Below, piece after piece: positions 44,501 to 53,534 of a DNA stretch of 64,000 nucleotides; position 1 is the stretch's first letter; each line of letters begins with the position of its first letter. The DNA is taken from the NCBI RefSeq assembly GCF_003610465.1, contig NZ_RAQI01000001.1, positions 806,001 to 870,000 of the forward strand, written 5' to 3'. The notes under the pieces are model-generated. The model worked only from the letters and a program-made list of their open reading frames with translations, was not told where the DNA came from and searched no databases. The DNA is from Xenorhabdus ehlersii (GTDB lineage: Bacteria > Pseudomonadota > Gammaproteobacteria > Enterobacterales > Enterobacteriaceae). Both the position numbers and the translations under genes were made by a program.

Positions 44501-45938
44501 TGTCCGCTTCGGACAGAGTGCCATTGTCATGATAGGCATAGCGTGCCATCACGTCATTCAGCCCATTGTCAGTGCGATAGATCGCTTCCAGCAGGCCATC
44601 TTCCCGGTAGAACAGCCTCAGTTCAGGGCCATCACTGTGGGTCACTTTGTCCAGTTGATGAGTAGCGTTATGGTGAAAATGCACGGCATTGCCATTGCGG
44701 TCACGGTGTTCGGTGAGTAGCCAGCACTGTATCGCCTGCCCTCCGGTGGGCACCAATCGGGCGAAGTATTTGCGTACCGGATTATTCCGCTCTGCCAGCA
44801 CAAAGCCGGATTTTTCCCGACTTAGGGTAAAGTCGGGATGTTCCGGGTTGATGCTGTGGTTAACACTTTGTGGCAGGGCAAAATGCAGGGAAGCTCCTTC
44901 GGTGGTCAGGATTTCTATCCGATCCCCTGTGACAAGGGCACATTCCGAAAAGTTGTCGAACCAGTTCTCGCCCAGACATCCCCGCAACCCCGGTGACCAG
45001 CTCCGGGTAAAACGCAGCGGCAGCGTTTGTCCCAGCTCAATATCGGTACGCTGATCAAACAGGGCACCGGTGGTGACATCAATCGGGTCTCCGGTAAAGA
45101 ACTTTTTCGTACTGGCCCAGTAACGTTTTAAGCCTTTGGTTTCCTTGAATGCGGTTTTGGCACACTGGAGTGTTTTGCCCCGAACAATCCCCCCGACTTT
45201 TTTTGCACCGTTAAATGCGCCCCTTACAACCGCTTGCTGTCCTGTTTTGGTAAAGAGCTTGCCTATACCTTTGGTCAGCCCACGCGAAGGGGGAACGATA
45301 AATTCGACAGCGATCAGTAATACCCTTTGCCAGCCGGAAAATTCTTCCTCTATTTCCAGGTACGTGCCCTGACCGGAGCCGATAAAAACTTTGCTGGCAC
45401 CGCTCTTGATGGTGGAACCGCACACCAGCTTATCATTCATCCGTGCAGCGGGTTCGCCATTGATAAACACCGATTCACTGCCCTGTGCTATCAGCGGTGG
45501 CGGATGTTTGCTGCATGTAGCTAAATCCACGGTCGCCCGGGCGGCCGGCTTGCCCTCAATCTGCACATTCGGTGAACCTTGGCTGATGGCGCCATCCGGT
45601 GGCCCGATGCTGTTCACCATATTGGTGACTGCTGAACTGACATCACTGATAAACCCACCCAGCGCCATCGTTCCCGCCGTGCCTAATGCCAATACCGCCG
45701 CGGTAGCCAATCCGCCGGTGCCGACAATCACGGCCGATGCTGCCGCAAAGACAGCAGCGCCAATCAATGCCCCGACCACTGCTCCTGCCAGTGCGCCTAA
45801 AAAGCTCGAGTGCTGGATAATATCACCCTCACGCGCAGCAGCAGGGCCGCGGGGCTGTGCGGGGGGCATGACTCTGCCCACCGCATGGGTCGCCCCCACA
45901 CGGGCAATCCGTGTGACAATATCGTCACCCAATCCCAT
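41544..45938 (-). CDS. PAAR-Rhs effector with C-terminal SHH-type nuclease
   Basis: 1464 residues. The N-terminus (to ~100) has two hydrophobic segments typical of prePAAR effectors. A PAAR domain follows (VQIEGKPAARATVDLATCSKHPPPL). The YD-repeat shell fills about 270-1290. The cleavage signature PDPIGLMGGENLYAYV...WIDPLGL sits near 1293-1324. The last ~140 residues form the toxin; QSHHPIQDHWAKKRIKDYK near 1358 fits the Tox-SHH HNH/endonuclease-VII-like family. The protein should ride on VgrG into target cells and cut nucleic acid there. Its companions upstream are VgrG and an Eag chaperone and downstream a SUKH immunity protein. Confidence 0.92.
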   Translation of the reverse strand: MGLGDDIVTRIARVGATHAVGRVMPPAQPRGPAAAREGDIIQHSSFLGALAGAVVGALIGAAVFAAASAVIVGTGGLATAAVLALGTAGTMALGGFISDVSSAVTNMVNSIGPPDGAISQGSPNVQIEGKPAARATVDLATCSKHPPPLIAQGSESVFINGEPAARMNDKLVCGSTIKSGASKVFIGSGQGTYLEIEEEFSGWQRVLLIAVEFIVPPSRGLTKGIGKLFTKTGQQAVVRGAFNGAKKVGGIVRGKTLQCAKTAFKETKGLKRYWASTKKFFTGDPIDVTTGALFDQRTDIELGQTLPLRFTRSWSPGLRGCLGENWFDNFSECALVTGDRIEILTTEGASLHFALPQSVNHSINPEHPDFTLSREKSGFVLAERNNPVRKYFARLVPTGGQAIQCWLLTEHRDRNGNAVHFHHNATHQLDKVTHSDGPELRLFYREDGLLEAIYRTDNGLNDVMARYAYHDNGTLSEADSTQQFHLFYDYNEQGLISRWSDGDQTAVDYTYDAQGRCIHSVGSDGFYPVQLTYESGITRSTTPQGHTTTWHYNDQQQVTQVETPCGHVTRYDYDEWGNLRHQILPEGQTLTLDYLADTGLVTQFTDATGAAWQYHYDDSDRLISMTDPLGRVWWQQYDDNGNTACFIAPDGHKTTLTRNEFGLVIAAEDTEGYKRSWEYDPQKRLTRLFDEENRSLRLGYDSHDRLQRLASGGGALWLWEYDRHHRVALSDRPNNSTERFRHDRHGNLTEWTDARGVQWHIEYGPFDLPVARVDGEGHRWQYRYDPDSLQLVEVINPQGESYRYTLDADGRVITETDYAGTQWHYAYDGNGNCMEKRDALGHITRFEYDAASRMTAMHTPEGTTTYGYDILGRLLVVTAPDSEPLTFEYDEKDRIVKETQAHGEIQRDYPDSASVESTYHPVAGLHWQAKVEANHVGELKQFSLNGEHVLRFERDEDGHEWHRQSDKGFILRQAHTLMRQLTAQRAGRNTEFFDAHEVADIPQPTLAGIDREYRYDAALNLVAANDERQWLRYVVNGNGQVTSVSDGERLREHYQYDAAGYPARRFDGLHDISGERLYQKGHRLRQLGQHLFEYDEAGRMTAMQLWQEGHRAQLTRFRWNSQNQLIGVQTPGGQQWAYRYDAFGRRTEKVCEQSGERTTYLWDGDVPAEIHEYWHNRLHCIRHLVFDGWQLLAQQIQFFTPNPENRRELLAGKMQTQYAVCAPTGEPLALFDEAGHRVWRQPPQSLYGLRLGMLGENPEFNPGLKFAGQWLDDESGLVYNRHRYFSPVAGQYLTPDPIGLMGGENLYAYVQNPTGWIDPLGLACNNPNGYKAGDVDLHGNLSPGVNRAPGHSNTKADNLVQSHHPIQDHWAKKRIKDYKRNSAPATLLHSSSGMPHAQISAAQRTRRAESGGWDKTLKEEFNISYREMIDAGVPKAQARKSLGDAYKYFDGLRGANKNNPFFDI

Positions 45939-45950
45939 GATGACCTCCCG

Positions 45951-46370
45951 TCACGCCGCCTGAAAACTGGTAATGACGGCCAGTAACGCGGTACGCTGCC
46001 CTTCTTCAAAGGGCTGTGGTGACGTCAGGTTAAAGGCCAGTGACTGGCTGCTCCGGATTTGCAGCACCACGATCTGGTGCATTTCCCCTTCCGGGCTTTG
46101 CCACTGATAATCCAGCCGCCATGCGGGTTCGCCACTGAGGACCAGTTGTAAACGCTGGTGCTCCTGATAGCCCGGCAGGTGAGTCGCAAATTGCGCCAGC
46201 GTTTGTTCGTAATACGTTGTTGCATCAGTTCCCTGCGGTACTGGTGTGCGGTTAATCACCAGATTGACTCCGCTGTCATCCGGCAGGACAAACACCTGCA
46301 TCGTTTCATCACGCCAGTTAGCAGGGAGAGTCAGAGTGCCTTCATTCATCTGGTAAGGTTGTGTGCTCAT
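45951..46370 (-). CDS. Eag-type effector chaperone (DcrB/DUF1795)
   Basis: 139 residues from the ATG at 46370, which has aaaggaaat upstream; a longer frame to 46409 lacks a ribosome site. The sequence MNEGTLTLPANWRDETMQVFVLPDDSGVNLVINR is typical of DUF1795/EagR proteins, which shield the N-terminal membrane segments of Rhs-type T6SS effectors before loading on VgrG. It sits 12 bp before its expected client. Confidence 0.85.
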   Translation of the reverse strand: MSTQPYQMNEGTLTLPANWRDETMQVFVLPDDSGVNLVINRTPVPQGTDATTYYEQTLAQFATHLPGYQEHQRLQLVLSGEPAWRLDYQWQSPEGEMHQIVVLQIRSSQSLAFNLTSPQPFEEGQRTALLAVITSFQAA

Positions 46371-46417
46371 CGGTATTTCCTTTTTAAATTGTCGTTTTTT
46401 TAACATCACGAATGCGA

Positions 46418-48430
46418 TCAGTTCAGGGTGATCACTTTCTGGCCGTTGATAATGACGGTGTCGCCGGTAATATGGATATTGCCGTCCTTGTCGATCGAAA
46501 TGCTTCCTTTGGCATTGCCGATATAGATACCGTCTTCGGTAGACTGAATGGTGATGGCACCTTTGGCACTGAGCACACTGGTTTTTTCCACTGTCACCTG
46601 TCGGGTCCCGATGTTGCTGACTTCCGTACCGATGATTTCCTTATGACGATCTTTGCGCACGGTAATTATCTGGTTGTTACCAACACTTTCTGTATGGTCA
46701 TGAACCACGTGGGTTGACCGGTCATTGAGAACTTCCGTACTCATATCCCGCTGCGCATGCAATGCCAGCTTCTCACTGCCTTTCGCATCCTCAAACAGCA
46801 ACTCGTTATACCCTTCGCCCTTGTGGGTTTTGGAACGGAACGCCATCTGGGTTTTACTGCCCGGCAGCCCACCCGGCGGGATATTGCTGGCGTGGTAGGT
46901 TCGACCGGTGACAATCGGCTGATCCGGATCGCCGTGCAGAAAATCGACAACGACTTCCTGACCGATGCGCGGGATCGCCAGCATGCCCCAGCCCTGTCCC
47001 GCCCACGGCTGGGTGACGCGTATCCAGCAGGAACTCTGGTCATCGCTCTTGCCGTAGCGATCCCACGGGAACTGGAGGCGGATACGGCCATACTGGTCAC
47101 AGAAAATCTCTTCCCCGACCGGTCCCACCACTTTGGCGATCTGCGGGCCGTCAATCACCGGTTTTGGCAGCGGCGCAGGGCGCCAGTGCTGGTTATGGCG
47201 GATAAAATGAAACTGGCTGTGCAGGGTAGTGCCCGTGCCGCTGTTGGCGGTTTCGAGTGCCTGCGGCTGGCTGCCGGCATGACTGGTGCCCACTACCTGC
47301 CAGGACTGGTTCAGATCTTCACGCGGGTGGTTGTACAGGGTGAATAATTTACCCGGCTGGATGGCAATGGCATTGCCGCTGCCTTGCCCGGTCACGGCAT
47401 TGTTGCGCAACGCTTCCAGACGGTAACGGGTGAAATCTTTACCGTGCGCCTCATCCTTAAAACGCCCCGGATAATCGTAGTGCTCGTAATACATCTGTTG
47501 CAGGGTGTCTTCCTTCATCTGCTGGCTGAATTCGGCCGGCCACGCGGGATTTTTGAAGGTGTAGTCTTTGAGTTGCACCTGTGCAGGGCGGACTTGTGCC
47601 CTGTGTGTCAGGTTGCTTACGGCGGGTTCACCCAGCGTACTGGTGTCACCCGACTGGTAGGGCAGGACAATGCCTGGCGGGACAGAGCCGGCGTCATCGG
47701 CAAATACCAGTGTATTGCGCCCGTTGCCGCATTCAAAAAAGTAGAAGATGCCTTCTTCTGCGGTCAGCCGTTGCAGGAAAGCAAAGTCACTTTCCTGATA
47801 TTGCACACAGAATTCCCGCTCCGGGTGGGCATGGCGCAGGCTGAAGACGACGTCGCGGATACCATGCTCTTTCAAAATCATGGTGATAATGGTGGCAATG
47901 TTCCGTTGCTGGAAGATGCGCGAGTTTTGCCGCAGGGTGGTGCGCCACAGGTCAGGACGAATACTCATCTGGTAGGTGGTCTGGTGCAACCCGGTATTAC
48001 CCTGTTCAAAGCTGGCAACCATACCGGTGATACTGCGGCTTTCTACCCCATTCTGGGTGATCGTCAGGGTAGCGGTGCGATCGAGTACCGCCGGAAAATC
48101 GATGGCCGGGTCGGCACTCGCCAGCCCCACTTCCAACGTGAACGGCTGGGAAAAGTGTTCATTCAGGGTAAAATCGGTAACGACAAAGGTTTGCGGCGGT
48201 AACCCGCCCGCCGTCAGGGTAAATTGCAGGCCGCTTGGGGTTTTGCCATCACTCAGCATTTGCAGGGCTTTGGTGGCGGCGCTGTGACCGCTGGCGGCTT
48301 TCTTTGCCAACCCTTGTCCGTGCCCAACGAGTGTCCCGGTTGCCTGCTGAGCCAGCCGGGTGGCTTGTTTCCCCTGCCCAAACAGTGCCTTTCCTTGCTG
48401 AAGTTTTGCGATGTGCTTTTTCACTGACAT
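46418..48430 (-). CDS. vgrG: Type VI secretion spike protein VgrG
   Basis: 670 residues, good ribosome site (ggagac) before the ATG. The gp27-like part (LRQNSRIFQQRNIATIITMILKEHGI, CVQYQESDFAFLQRLTAEEGIFYFFE) is followed by the OB-fold and gp5-like spike (GQEVVVDFLHGDPDQPIVTGRTYH) and a beta-helix with short repeats at the end. No extra effector domain is seen; it carries the neighbouring PAAR-Rhs protein. No other complete T6SS structural gene is in the window, so it must use an apparatus encoded elsewhere. Confidence 0.93.
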   Translation of the reverse strand: MSVKKHIAKLQQGKALFGQGKQATRLAQQATGTLVGHGQGLAKKAASGHSAATKALQMLSDGKTPSGLQFTLTAGGLPPQTFVVTDFTLNEHFSQPFTLEVGLASADPAIDFPAVLDRTATLTITQNGVESRSITGMVASFEQGNTGLHQTTYQMSIRPDLWRTTLRQNSRIFQQRNIATIITMILKEHGIRDVVFSLRHAHPEREFCVQYQESDFAFLQRLTAEEGIFYFFECGNGRNTLVFADDAGSVPPGIVLPYQSGDTSTLGEPAVSNLTHRAQVRPAQVQLKDYTFKNPAWPAEFSQQMKEDTLQQMYYEHYDYPGRFKDEAHGKDFTRYRLEALRNNAVTGQGSGNAIAIQPGKLFTLYNHPREDLNQSWQVVGTSHAGSQPQALETANSGTGTTLHSQFHFIRHNQHWRPAPLPKPVIDGPQIAKVVGPVGEEIFCDQYGRIRLQFPWDRYGKSDDQSSCWIRVTQPWAGQGWGMLAIPRIGQEVVVDFLHGDPDQPIVTGRTYHASNIPPGGLPGSKTQMAFRSKTHKGEGYNELLFEDAKGSEKLALHAQRDMSTEVLNDRSTHVVHDHTESVGNNQIITVRKDRHKEIIGTEVSNIGTRQVTVEKTSVLSAKGAITIQSTEDGIYIGNAKGSISIDKDGNIHITGDTVIINGQKVITLN

Positions 48431-49169
48431 AGATGTCTCCCTGAGATGATAACGGATAACGTGATAACCTGACAGCGATGTCGGTCATCACGCTCGGGCA
48501 TAACATTTAAATTCATCCGGCGTTGCCTCTGACAAATGTGATGATGAAAGCATCAACAGTACACCGTAAACCTGAGATAATTTGAAAAGGCTGTGATACC
48601 AGAATATTGTGCTTAATTCATGAAAAATAATAATGAGGGGGAATGATAAATAAGGGATAAATGAAAACCAAATGAAATCAAGTGAAATAAAAAAACGCCC
48701 CGACAATGGCAGCGTAAAAAGTTAAAATAATTGCGCCATTAGTGTAATACACTCTGTTTTTATCAATGGTTAATTAATTGTTCTGTGGTTTATTGTTAGC
48801 AGATTCAATGCTTATCTGGTAACATAATGATTTAATAAGACAAATAAAATATCAAGGGTGTTGAAAATCATGATCATTTTCATTTTGTGATTATGATCAC
48901 AAAAATTGTTATTTGAAATGATGACAGCATCTTTCAATCCAATCTTAAAATAAAACACCATAACAAAAATAGATACTTCATTCTTGTTAAAATACAACTC
49001 AGATGTTTATTTGTGATAAGAATAAATATCACGATGAGATAATATTGATATAAACACGATGAAAAGATATTTTTCTTTATTTTAGACAGATTGCTGTTCA
49101 AACTGATTGAAAATACACCGTGAAAAAGCGGCATAAAACACAGTTTGACCGCGCCTGACACAATCGCTA
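48431..49169. other. AT-rich intergenic region upstream of vgrG
   Basis: About 740 bp, strongly AT-rich, with no supported gene on either strand. Short minus-strand frames (48488-48706, 48812-48997, 48934-49161) are low-complexity and lack ribosome sites. The vgrG promoter should lie at the left end. Confidence 0.5.
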
Positions 49170-49310
49170 TTATCTTGCTGTTATTTCATGATCCCTCACG
49201 CCTGCAAGGATCAGCGTTAAGCGGCGAACCAAAACTCCTGTAGCCTGAAAGGGAGTGCATGCAATGCGGTACATCTGCGCACTTTTGGAAGCAGATATCC
49301 TCGGACACCT
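49170..49310 (+). repeat. Leader repeat, copy 1, with possible leader-peptide start
   Basis: This block is similar to 61150-61275. Shared stretches include aaggatca/gaggatca, aactcctgtagcctg against cactcccgtaacctg, gggagt, ggtacatctgc and ttggaagcagatatc. In both copies a purine-rich site precedes a start codon and the peptide M-x-YIC-x-x-LEADI; after that the copies diverge. It may be a conserved 5' leader RNA or peptide of ICE operons. Here it lies about 650 bp before the recombinase gene. Confidence 0.5.
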
Positions 49311-49475
49311 AACCCTCCGTCTGGGGATGAAAGTTTCCCGGTGGTATTCATCATCGGCTATTCACATACATAACCGAGCAGAACAGGCTCTGCCTTACGT
49401 TAATCGATACCGTTTTAACCGGTACAACATTCACCTGCATTTTGCATTTATCACGATAAACGTCCCGAATATTGC

Positions 49476-49521
49476 GCGGCGTCACTTGTGTTAAAGCGCA
49501 GCGTTTACCAAGTGACGCCGC
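49476..49521. promoter_or_regulatory. Perfect 13-bp inverted repeat upstream of the recombinase
   Basis: gcggcgtcacttg (49476-49488) and caagtgacgccgc (49509-49521) are exact inverted copies separated by 20 nt. No T run follows, so it is not a typical terminator. It could be an RNA hairpin in the leader or a binding or nicking site. It is GC-rich in an AT-rich setting. Confidence 0.5.
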
Positions 49522-49942
49522 AAAGCGGCCAACGTCCAGAGCACGTAGAGCCTGACTTTACGGCCGATTTGAACCCCGCATTACTCAGTGAAACCACTAA
49601 TAACAGACCATTAACCGCCATTTTGTTTGATTGATAAACGATCGTCTTATCGGATTTTCAACCCATTGCCTGATTGCAGGCTGATGCAGTAAAAATTAAG
49701 GAGAAATTCATCACGTCAAGATAATGAGGCGTTCATCCTGATGAGATCAGGCCCTGAACGGGGAGCATGTCATCGCTGTGCTGAGCACGTCGCGAGCTCC
49801 TGCAATAACTCAACACAATCCCGCCCTGCTACACATTGTCTGACGCACCACGGAACGGTGAACCTGAACCGACACGCAGGGAATTGTTTTAAAAACGACT
49901 AAAAATGAATAAAACACAAGCAAAGCAGCAGGGGAGGCGAAA
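49522..49942 (+). other. Untranslated region before the recombinase gene
   Basis: About 420 bp with no supported gene. It contains several short GC-rich stretches (such as ctgatgagatcaggccctg and gcagggaattg), so it may be a structured 5' leader. The recombinase ribosome site (caggggaggcg) is at its end. Confidence 0.4.
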
Positions 49943-50860
49943 ATGGCGCAGGGATCGACACGTTCAAAGGTTGAGCAGTTCAGAAAAGCCTTTATTACTC
50001 ATGCCCGACAGGCGGGCGGAAGTTTTGTGACAGTGGCTGATCGTGAGCGGATTGCCCGGTATTTCCTTGATTATTTAAAAAACAATGGCATCAAACTCCG
50101 GCAAATGGATAGCCTGAAGGTGAAATATATTGAGCGCTACATCGCTGAACGGAAAGCTCACCATATTAATCACCGGACATTGCAAAATGAAATGTCGGTG
50201 CTGCGGGCCATTTTAACGCAGGCGGGAAAGCACAAGCTGGCTGATCCCGATAATGCCCGCCTGAGTAACCGGGCATTGGGTATCGCTGAGACGAGCCGCA
50301 AGGGAACGAAAACGGCGTTGACACCGGTCGCGTTCCGGGAAATTTTTCAGCAAGTGGAACAAAAAGACCGGCGCGTGGCAGCGGTGATGCAACTGGCTTA
50401 TGTACTGGGGCTGCGCACCAAAGAAGCGATCGAAGCCTATAAATCGTTAGCGACCTGGAAAAAAGCGCTGGAAAACGGGCATACCTCTGTGCGGGTGGTG
50501 TTCGGCACCAAAGGCGGACGTCCAAGACAAACGGTCATATTGGATCGGGAAGCCCTGCAACACGCGATTGCTTATGCGGAACGCGAGCAGGCCGGGCGTA
50601 GCGGCAAATTGATTGATAAGCCCACTATCACCCAGGCCATAGATCGCTATCGGTATATTGTCAGAAGGGCAGGCCTGAGCGGCAAGAAAGCCCCACACAG
50701 TATGCGCTACCATTTTGCCCAGCAATCTGGTGAACATTATACCGCGCAGGGCTTCAGCGAGCAGGAAGCACAGGCCCTGGTCTCGATGGATTTGGGGCAT
50801 GGCGATGGGCGTGGGCGCTATATCCGGCAGGTGTATTACCAGAATATTGAGGGTGAATAA
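49943..50860 (+). CDS. Tyrosine recombinase / integrase-domain ICE protein
   Basis: 305 residues. An N-terminal SAM-like DNA-binding domain (FVTVADRERIARYFLDYLKNNGI, to ~110) precedes the catalytic domain with Arg158 (LGLRTKE), Lys190 (GTKGGRPR), His252-x-x-Arg255 (HSMRYHF), His286 (DLGHGDGRGRYIRQ) and a tyrosine at 298/299 (QVYYQ). All catalytic positions seem present. It resembles the internal integrase-domain proteins of SPI-7/PFGI-type islands rather than the end-located element integrase, so its job may be accessory recombination. A decayed copy of its 3' end is at 61007-61063. Confidence 0.82.
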   Translation: MAQGSTRSKVEQFRKAFITHARQAGGSFVTVADRERIARYFLDYLKNNGIKLRQMDSLKVKYIERYIAERKAHHINHRTLQNEMSVLRAILTQAGKHKLADPDNARLSNRALGIAETSRKGTKTALTPVAFREIFQQVEQKDRRVAAVMQLAYVLGLRTKEAIEAYKSLATWKKALENGHTSVRVVFGTKGGRPRQTVILDREALQHAIAYAEREQAGRSGKLIDKPTITQAIDRYRYIVRRAGLSGKKAPHSMRYHFAQQSGEHYTAQGFSEQEAQALVSMDLGHGDGRGRYIRQVYYQNIEGE

Positions 50861-50886
50861 TGCGTTTTTTCCTGCCAAAGAAATTA

Positions 50887-51410
50887 TCCGTCATTCCGCA
50901 CTAATTTTATGATTTAAATATAGTGTGACTTTCATCATATTTTTTACACTCAGTGATGCTGAATGATTGACGGCAATATTCATTTTTGATCCATTTCTTC
51001 TATTTACCGGAAAAATGCGATGTCTACGCCAGAGCCTGTCATTCAGCTCCTTGAGCACCTTGGAATTATTTTTGCTTTTTGCCATGAGCTAAGGTTGCCC
51101 CGCATGATTGAAACCATCATGCTCAAATACGCTGACCACCACGTTTCTCACGGCGATGTATGCGGCGCTGGAGCATAAGATCCTTAACGGATTGAGCCAA
51201 CAAGCGCCATTCTTTCCGGATATGAAAAACAAGCTGACACAATCGCCAACGGCTCGCTGGGTATTCCTGATATTTGAAGGGATCAGTACCTTTGAATTTC
51301 AAGAGCATAAAATGGTAACAGGGATGCAATCCCATCACCATAAACTCCTGAATATATTAGGGCAACGTTATAAGTAGGCTCATTTCTGAATTAGGTGCGG
51401 AATGACGGAT
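50887..51410 (+). mobile_element. Decayed insertion sequence remnant with inverted ends
   Basis: tccgtcattccgcac at the left and its complement gtgcggaatgacgga at the right bound about 520 bp. Between them, on the plus strand, about 85 codons (from 51108) read like the C-terminal end of an IS1634/IS4-type transposase (LEHKILNGLSQQ...PTARWVFLIFEGISTFEF...LNILGQRYK). Most of the transposase gene is lost. The element begins 23 bp after the recombinase stop codon. Confidence 0.55.
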
Positions 51411-51542
51411 TATTACTGTACTGACAGGTTGTTAATTATTCAAATTGCCGCTGTATCCATCCGAAAATTACATAAATTCACTATCTGTCTTCTATTCGGA
51501 TTGTAGGGATTGTGTATACAGCCCCTACATGACACTCAAAAA

Positions 51543-52548
51543 TCAAATAGAAAATGCTTTTCTTTTTTGATATTTTTCAATTATTTGACTCTTTCTTATT
51601 TTGTAACTACCAAATTGTTTTTCAGTTCTTTCCTTTATACGCTTAATTCGTAAGTTTATGTGTGCTTCAGATGAAACCTTAGCATTTGATATGGATAGGA
51701 TTGATTTTGTTGTTAAAAACTCTTCTTCAGAGTCATTACATACATAGATTAGTGCATCTAGGTTTTTGGATTCTAAAAATTTTTTTATTTCATTTTTATA
51801 TAAATTACATTCATTTTCATAACTTTCTTTTTCAGATAATATTTCATGAATTTTTTTTAGCTTAGGTGTTTTTATTTCTTCAAGTTTAAGACTGCAAACT
51901 TCATGGTAAGTAACAATTAGGTACTTTATATTATTCATAAGGGTAATTATTTTTTGCATCGTTGGGATTGGTTTTAAATTACATAAGGTGCCAACAACCC
52001 ACTGAGATTTGTTTTTTTTCAAAATCGGAGTATGATTTTTTTAATATATCTATCTTTATCTCCCAGTTTTTGTTTTTTTGTGCACTGTAAATAAATTGTA
52101 GTACTACGTTAGGGAAAATTTTATAAAAGAGAGCCGCTTTTTCTCGTGTTTCAATGAGATTAGATCTTAGATTTGAAAGTTCTTCATTCCAAATCAAAAC
52201 TTGATCGCGATATTCCTTTATTTTATCTAGTATTTTTTTTCTTTCAATTTCTTTTTTAACACGCTTTCTTTCAATATTAAAATTTTTATCCGCCTTAAAA
52301 TAATTTCGTGCACAATGACCGCCAATTAAAGCTTCTATACCACCTGTAGTGATACCGAGCCATCCACTTTTATGATTTTGATGACAAATTCCTTTTTGTC
52401 CCTTAACCTGACAGGCAACATCTTCGTCAAACTTATATTGGCCAATTAACTTCTTGAAGTTTTCCGGGCTAATTTCTTGTTCATTTGAAAATGCAGGGCG
52501 GTTTTCAATTTCAATAAAACTTGAAAAAAACTCCGATTTTTCTGACAT
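51543..52548 (-). pseudogene. Frameshifted unknown gene (two overlapping frames, ~345 residues if joined)
   Basis: The first frame (52548-51979) starts with a strong site (aggagcttaaATG) and has a C/H-rich segment (KGICHQNHKSGWLG...ALIGGHCARNYF) that looks zinc-binding, then a coiled coil. The second frame (to 51543) continues the same charged, helical style. They meet at a run of eight A residues (51999-52025 region); removing one A would join them. Either a mutation, slippage during transcription or a sequencing error. I do not recognise the family. Confidence 0.55.
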
Positions 52549-52691
52549 TTAAGCTCCTGATATAGTGGTTCTGGTTTAATATCAACCGTTTGTTAAATAT
52601 ACAATTTAAAGTCCAGGTAGGCAAGAGGGGGTTGTAGGCTAAAATCCTAGAAAATTCCGTTAAATGGACATTGTCTGGCATATGGGGGCTC

Positions 52692-53012
52692 CTATTGTGA
52701 GAAAGTCTGTTCCTGAATACGAAGGTAACGAAGATAAAACTGAGATAATAGTTTTTGCTCTCCAATATTATCAACACCTTGATTCAATAAATTGAAAAAT
52801 TCCATCATATCAGCGCTTGAGCCCAGCTCTACCATAGAACTACCGCCATGAAATCCTATATGTTTCATAATATGATCACCGTTTAAATTCAGTGTTAGTT
52901 GGTTCGATAGTATTATTGGATTTACGGTAGTACTATCTTCTGGTTTGGCAAAAAAATCTGGTTTATTAGGAAAGTATACTAACCGGAAGGTGGGGGAATA
53001 AAGTGAGATCAT
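52692..53012 (-). CDS. Unknown small protein, possible immunity remnant
   Basis: Up to 106 residues (LTLNLNGDHIMKHIGFHGGSSMVELGSSADMMEFFNLLNQGVDN...). There is no good ribosome site at the first ATG, so the frame may be the 3' part of a longer gene. Its place next to a CDI immunity gene suggests an orphan immunity protein, as CDI loci often collect these, but the sequence alone does not show it. Confidence 0.4.
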   Translation of the reverse strand: MISLYSPTFRLVYFPNKPDFFAKPEDSTTVNPIILSNQLTLNLNGDHIMKHIGFHGGSSMVELGSSADMMEFFNLLNQGVDNIGEQKLLSQFYLRYLRIQEQTFSQ

Positions 53013-53032
53013 CAGATAATTATAATTCTTTC

Positions 53033-53074
53033 ACACAAAAAGAAAGCTGTGGGATATTTTCATCCACACAGCTT
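53033..53074 (-). terminator. Rho-independent terminator of the CDI operon
   Basis: Read on the minus strand, an 8-bp stem (aagctgtg / cacagctt) plus an inner 4-bp stem is followed by tttctttttg. It lies about 100 bp after the DUF596 immunity gene. Confidence 0.7.
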
Positions 53075-53171
53075 GATTTGAAAAACTGTCACTCATTCAA
53101 TTCAATATATTATGGCTGGAATTGATAATCCAGCTGATACACAGACTATTTATAATCACTCAATGAAAAAA

Positions 53172-53525
53172 TTACGTCCAATACAGCTCACCGCTCTCTA
53201 AAATCCACACGATCCCGCCCGGACACTCCTCAAAAACGAACCATAGCCCATCATATAATTCTTCTTCCGTTTCAGGGAAAGCTACCCGAAAACGGGTTAA
53301 CTGTTCATCAATAGTTCCCGCCAGAAATTCACCATGCTTGGCGAGCTTAATCCTGCCATTCTTTAAGAGTAACTCAAGAAACTCGAGAAAATAGTCTTGT
53401 TTATCCTTATAAGAAAAATCAGGCTTGCCAAAACTCTTTGCTTCCATTGCTGCCCATACAAGGCTGGGAGAGCATCCTTCTAATCCTTCCAGAAATAACT
53501 TATACTGGCTTTCACTAAATAGCAT
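53172..53525 (-). CDS. DUF596-family CDI immunity protein
   Basis: 117 residues. The core LLKNGRIKLAKHGEFLAGTIDEQLTRFRVAFPETEEELYDGLWFVFEECPGGIVWI is the DUF596 pattern, seen beside CdiA-type toxins. It is acidic and cytoplasmic and starts 10 bp after the cdiA-like gene on the same strand. It should protect the producer from the C-terminal toxin of that protein. A terminator follows. Confidence 0.85.
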   Translation of the reverse strand: MLFSESQYKLFLEGLEGCSPSLVWAAMEAKSFGKPDFSYKDKQDYFLEFLELLLKNGRIKLAKHGEFLAGTIDEQLTRFRVAFPETEEELYDGLWFVFEECPGGIVWILESGELYWT

Positions 53526-53534
53526 ATTTTCCCC

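Noticed and set aside
42951..44720. Long plus-strand frames opposite the Rhs gene
   Set aside because: They mirror the repetitive, GC-rich Rhs coding strand and have no ribosome sites; typical antisense shadows.
46757..48202. Long plus-strand frames opposite vgrG
   Set aside because: Antisense shadows of a clearly recognised gene.
49255..49494. 76-80 codon frame running from leader copy 1
   Set aside because: Only the first ~13 codons are shared with leader copy 2; the remainder looks non-coding. Reported as a leader, not a gene.
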